Both the position numbers and the translations under genes were made by a program. From Clostridia bacterium (GTDB lineage Bacteria > Bacillota > Clostridia > Oscillospirales > CAG-272): a stretch of 7,540 bases of DNA. The first letter of the stretch is position 1. Every line of letters starts with the position of its first letter. Positions 5,383 to 7,540 of the stretch are shown here, in pieces. The notes beneath the pieces are model-generated. The model ran no database searches and had not been told where the DNA came from. It was given only the letters and a program-made list of their open reading frames with translations. The stretch spans positions 1-7,540 of the forward strand of contig JAFQWT010000170.1 of the NCBI GenBank assembly GCA_017407375.1. Reading direction: 5' to 3'.

Positions 5383-5907
5383 TTAGCGACGCGGGATGAA
5401 AACGTCGAAGAGGTTGCCTTCGCCGGCGCCCTTCTGGGGGGCGGCCTCAAACCCAAACTCGTCAAGGTCGTCCTCGGCGGGAGCCACGGGAGCGGGCGCC
5501 ACGGGGGCGACGGGAGCGGCCTCAGCCACGGCGGGAGCGGGAGCGGCCACGGGCTCGACCACAGGGGCGGGGGCAGCCGCGGGAGCGGGCTCGGCCACGG
5601 GGGCGGGAGCGGGCTCGGCTACGGGCTCGGCCACGGGGGTGGCAGGAGCGGCTACGGGCGGCAGCGTCTTCTTGCGGGCGGGCTTTTTGGCTCTTTCGAC
5701 CACAACGTCAAAGCTGTCATCGAGGAGGTCGTCAATGCTGATCCCGAAAAGGCGCTTGATCGCCAGGAGCTTCTCGGCCTCAGGATAGGAGTCGCCGACC
5801 TCCCATTTGTAGACCGCCTGGCGCGTCACACCGACGGCACGGGCGAAGCCTTCCTGGGTAAAGCCATTGGCTTTTCTGAGGGCCACGATCTTCTCATTGT
5901 ACTTCAT
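5383..5907 (-). CDS. XRE-family HTH regulator with long Ala/Pro/Val-rich tail
   Basis: Residues 1-66 form a Cro/CI-type helix-turn-helix: LRKANGFTQEGFARAVGVTR, then QAVYKWEVGDSYPE, with the recognition helix at about 28-37. Such domains bind operator DNA. The rest is unusual. A basic linker (72-80) is followed by about 65 residues made almost only of Ala, Pro, Val and Glu (82-144), then an acidic EDDLDEFGFE (145-154) and a short C-terminal end with LFDVFIPRR. No membrane segment or effector domain is present in the 174 residues. I chose the ATG at 5907; AAAGG lies ten bases upstream. A TTG at 5913, four bases from AAAGG, would add two residues. It is 48 bases downstream of the lipoprotein gene in the same direction. 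Its target is unknown. Confidence 0.88.
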   Translation of the reverse strand: MKYNEKIVALRKANGFTQEGFARAVGVTRQAVYKWEVGDSYPEAEKLLAIKRLFGISIDDLLDDSFDVVVERAKKPARKKTLPPVAAPATPVAEPVAEPAPAPVAEPAPAAAPAPVVEPVAAPAPAVAEAAPVAPVAPAPVAPAEDDLDEFGFEAAPQKGAGEGNLFDVFIPRR

Positions 5908-5935
5908 CTTCAAAGAACCTTTCTTGTGAGATTTT

Positions 5936-5964
5936 TATTTATGCTTTTTTAGATCTTATTCTAA
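5936..5964 (-). promoter_or_regulatory. Possible promoter of the XRE gene
   Basis: On the minus strand TTAGAA (5964-5959) and TAAATA (5941-5936) are 17 bases apart, in an AT-rich pocket unlike the surrounding GC-rich DNA. The -35 box overlaps the last codons of the lipoprotein gene, and the ATG is 28 bases below the -10 box. Both boxes are imperfect. Confidence 0.35.
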
Positions 5965-6591
5965 TTCCTCGGCGTAGGCCACCGAGGTGAGCTTGTCGCA
6001 CCGCCAGCCCGCCTCGGTCAAAACGAGCGGCAGGGAAAGCTCGCGCACGAGGGGGGCGCCCCCGTCCTTATACATACGGACCGAGAGCGTGACGGTGGCC
6101 GTGGCGGCCGTGGCGGCCGCAAGGCGCATGGTGTCGGTAAGGTACTCGTAGGTGATGCCGCGGTACCAGGCAAACATCGGCTCACGGTCGATAAGGACCA
6201 AGATCCCCTCGCCCGTGGCGACCGAGCGCACCTGGTAGTCATACAGCGTCAGGGAGTCGGTGGGGAAGGCCTTCCCAAAGAGGAGTGCCGTCACGGCGGG
6301 GGTGTAGACCGCCTCGGCCGCGGCGCGCAGGTCGTCAAGCGTGGTGATGCCGTGCTCCTCGAGCCACCCTTCATCGGCGGGGAAGTAGAAGTCCCCGACC
6401 GCCGCCGTCCCCTCCCTGACGGGGATCCCATCCCCGACAAAGGCGAGGTTGACGGGCTTTGAGGCCTCAAGGAGCGCCGCCGCCACGGGGAGGATCTCCT
6501 CCTCGCTCACCGCGGGAGGCGGCGGCGTGCAGGAGAGGGCGAGGGGCAAAAGCACCGCGAGCGTGAGCAAGAGCGAAAGGGCGCGCCTCAC
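5956..6591 (-). CDS. Predicted small lipoprotein coupled to gyrA, uncharacterised
   Basis: The 211-residue product begins MRR, then a hydrophobic stretch (4-20) ending LALSC with C21, followed by TPPPP. This is a lipoprotein-like signal peptide, but residues -3 and -2 (Ala, Leu) are not the best lipobox, so plain secretion is possible. The mature part has no motif I can name. It contains a predicted helix LEEHGITTLDDLRAAAEAVY (77-96) and later alternating hydrophobic strands, perhaps a small alpha+beta fold similar to NTF2-like or IseA-like extracellular proteins; this is only a guess. The GTG start at 6591 overlaps the gyrA stop as GTGA, with GGAGG (6603-6599) five bases upstream, so it is likely co-translated with gyrase. 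A functional link to gyrase is not implied by sequence. Confidence 0.82.
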   Translation of the reverse strand: MRRALSLLLTLAVLLPLALSCTPPPPAVSEEEILPVAAALLEASKPVNLAFVGDGIPVREGTAAVGDFYFPADEGWLEEHGITTLDDLRAAAEAVYTPAVTALLFGKAFPTDSLTLYDYQVRSVATGEGILVLIDREPMFAWYRGITYEYLTDTMRLAAATAATATVTLSVRMYKDGGAPLVRELSLPLVLTEAGWRCDKLTSVAYAEELE

Positions 6592-7540
6592 ACGCCGTCC
6601 TCCGTCTCCCCGTCAGGGGTCTCGCGCTCTGCCGTCGGAAGGGTCGCGCTCACGGCGGGGGCCTCCTCATCGGCGGGGGCCGCCGCTATCTCACGCAGGG
6701 TCTCCTCCTCACGCTCCAGCCGCGTGAAGGTCACGACCTTGACCCCCTCGTCAAGCCGCATCACAATGACGCCGCCCGCCGTACGGGAGTAGGTGGGAAT
6801 GCCCGAAACGGGCGTGCGGATGATGACGCCCGCCGAGGTGATGAGCATGATGTCATCCTCCTCGCTGACCGCGGCAATGGACGAAAGGGCGCCCGTCTTT
6901 TCGTTGACGTTGTGGCAGCCAACGCCGTGGCCGCCGCGGTTCTTCATCGCGCGGAAGTCGTCAAAGTCGCACCGCTTACCAAAGCCGTTCTCGGTGATCG
7001 TCAGGAGCTTTTTGCCCTCCTCGACCAGCGCCACGCCCACGACCTCATCGTCCTCACGGAGCGAGATGCCGCGCACGCCGCGCGCCGTACGGCCCATCAC
7101 ACGGACGGTCTCCTCGTTAAAGCGCGTGGCAAGACCGCTCCTTGTGGCAAGGAGGAGGTCGCCCTCACCCCTTGTGTGGCGGATGAAGAGCAATTCATCC
7201 CCCTCGTCAAGCGTCAGGGCGCGCTTGCCGCCCTTGCGCTGGTACTCGTACTCCGAAAGGCGGGTGCGCTTGATAACGCCGCGCTTGGTGATCATCGTCA
7301 GGTACTCGTCGTCCGCAAAGCCCGCGATCGGGATGATGGCGGTGATCTTCTCGTCCTCGGCAAGCTTTTCAAGGACGTTGACGATGTTGGTGCCCTTGGC
7401 GGTACGCGAGGCCTCGGGAATGCGGTAGGTCTTTTTGGTGTAGACCTTACCGAGGTTCGTAAAGAACATCAGGTACTCATGGCTGTTGGCCACCAGCACG
7501 CTCTCGACAAAGTCCTCCTCCTTGGTGGTCATACCGATGA
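6588..7540 (-). CDS. gyrA: DNA gyrase subunit A, C-terminal part (5' end beyond window)
   Basis: GyrA is the DNA-cleaving subunit of the A2B2 gyrase that introduces negative supercoils. Only its C-terminal DNA-wrapping beta-pinwheel and tail are present. The frame is open to the right edge and reads IG then MTTKEEDFVE, where E. coli GyrA has its IREDDFI stretch just after the GyrA box. Counting from that internal Met, typical segments are TNLGKVYTKKTYRIPEASR (25-43), LDEGDELL (108-115), MGRTARGVRGI (146-156), ENGFGKRCDF (181-190) and SAGVIIRTPVSGIPTYSRTAGGV (in 233-255). The GyrA box proper and the tyrosine active site lie beyond the window. The tail (about 273-314) is rich in Glu, Ala and Pro; acidic GyrA tails are known to tune DNA wrapping. 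The stop overlaps the lipoprotein GTG start. Confidence 0.95.
   Translation of the reverse strand, partial: IGMTTKEEDFVESVLVANSHEYLMFFTNLGKVYTKKTYRIPEASRTAKGTNIVNVLEKLAEDEKITAIIPIAGFADDEYLTMITKRGVIKRTRLSEYEYQRKGGKRALTLDEGDELLFIRHTRGEGDLLLATRSGLATRFNEETVRVMGRTARGVRGISLREDDEVVGVALVEEGKKLLTITENGFGKRCDFDDFRAMKNRGGHGVGCHNVNEKTGALSSIAAVSEEDDIMLITSAGVIIRTPVSGIPTYSRTAGGVIVMRLDEGVKVVTFTRLEREEETLREIAAAPADEEAPAVSATLPTAERETPDGETEDGV

Noticed and set aside
4930..5952. 340-codon plus-strand open frame with a Gly/Ser/His-rich segment
   Set aside because: The Gly-rich part is the antisense of the Ala/Pro tail of the XRE gene, and the frame spans two intergenic regions.
7223..7250. QRKGGKR in GyrA taken as the GyrA box
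   Set aside because: By alignment from memory the true box lies before the KEEDFVE segment, beyond the window. This is a look-alike in a later blade.

Overview
The window looks like chromosome of a GC-rich Firmicute, probably a clostridial lineage. This is an inference from an RNase J gene, purine-rich AAAGGAG-type ribosome sites, TTGCCA/TATAAT-type promoters, and gene families common in that phylum. I cannot name a genus. There is no phage, transposase, CRISPR or tRNA signal. Most of the window is ordinary core-type gene content.

Layout, left to right. Positions 1-237 are non-coding and repeat-rich: a cut-off repeat module (1-63), four short hairpins joined by AATTCA-like linkers (64-145), then a larger hairpin (147-175). 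A 43/44-bp tandem duplication (199-285) runs across the end of the first gene. Next is a minus-strand gene for a cysteine-rich multi-pass membrane protein (238-1107). It is divergently transcribed from a plus-strand Ca2+/cation antiporter of the YrbG type (1261-2259), with a promoter for each in the 153-bp gap. The antiporter converges on a long minus-strand gene series, and a 24-bp-stem bidirectional terminator (2311-2371) separates them.

The minus-strand series, in transcription order from the right edge, is: gyrA (3' end only), a small predicted lipoprotein (GTGA overlap with gyrA), an XRE-type regulator with a long Ala/Pro/Val tail, a small tail-anchored membrane protein, RNase J with a 90-residue basic N-terminal extension, and a 4'-phosphopantetheinyl transferase (ATGA overlap with the RNase J gene). 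A terminator-like hairpin lies just before the RNase J start, so the series is probably at least two transcription units.

The most unusual feature is the structured repeat DNA. The hairpin core at 148-174 recurs exactly as the 27-base centre of the convergent terminator at 2328-2354, and the flanking base pair changes in a compensated way. This suggests a dispersed hairpin family, one copy of which works as a terminator. I found no new defence or biosynthetic system here.
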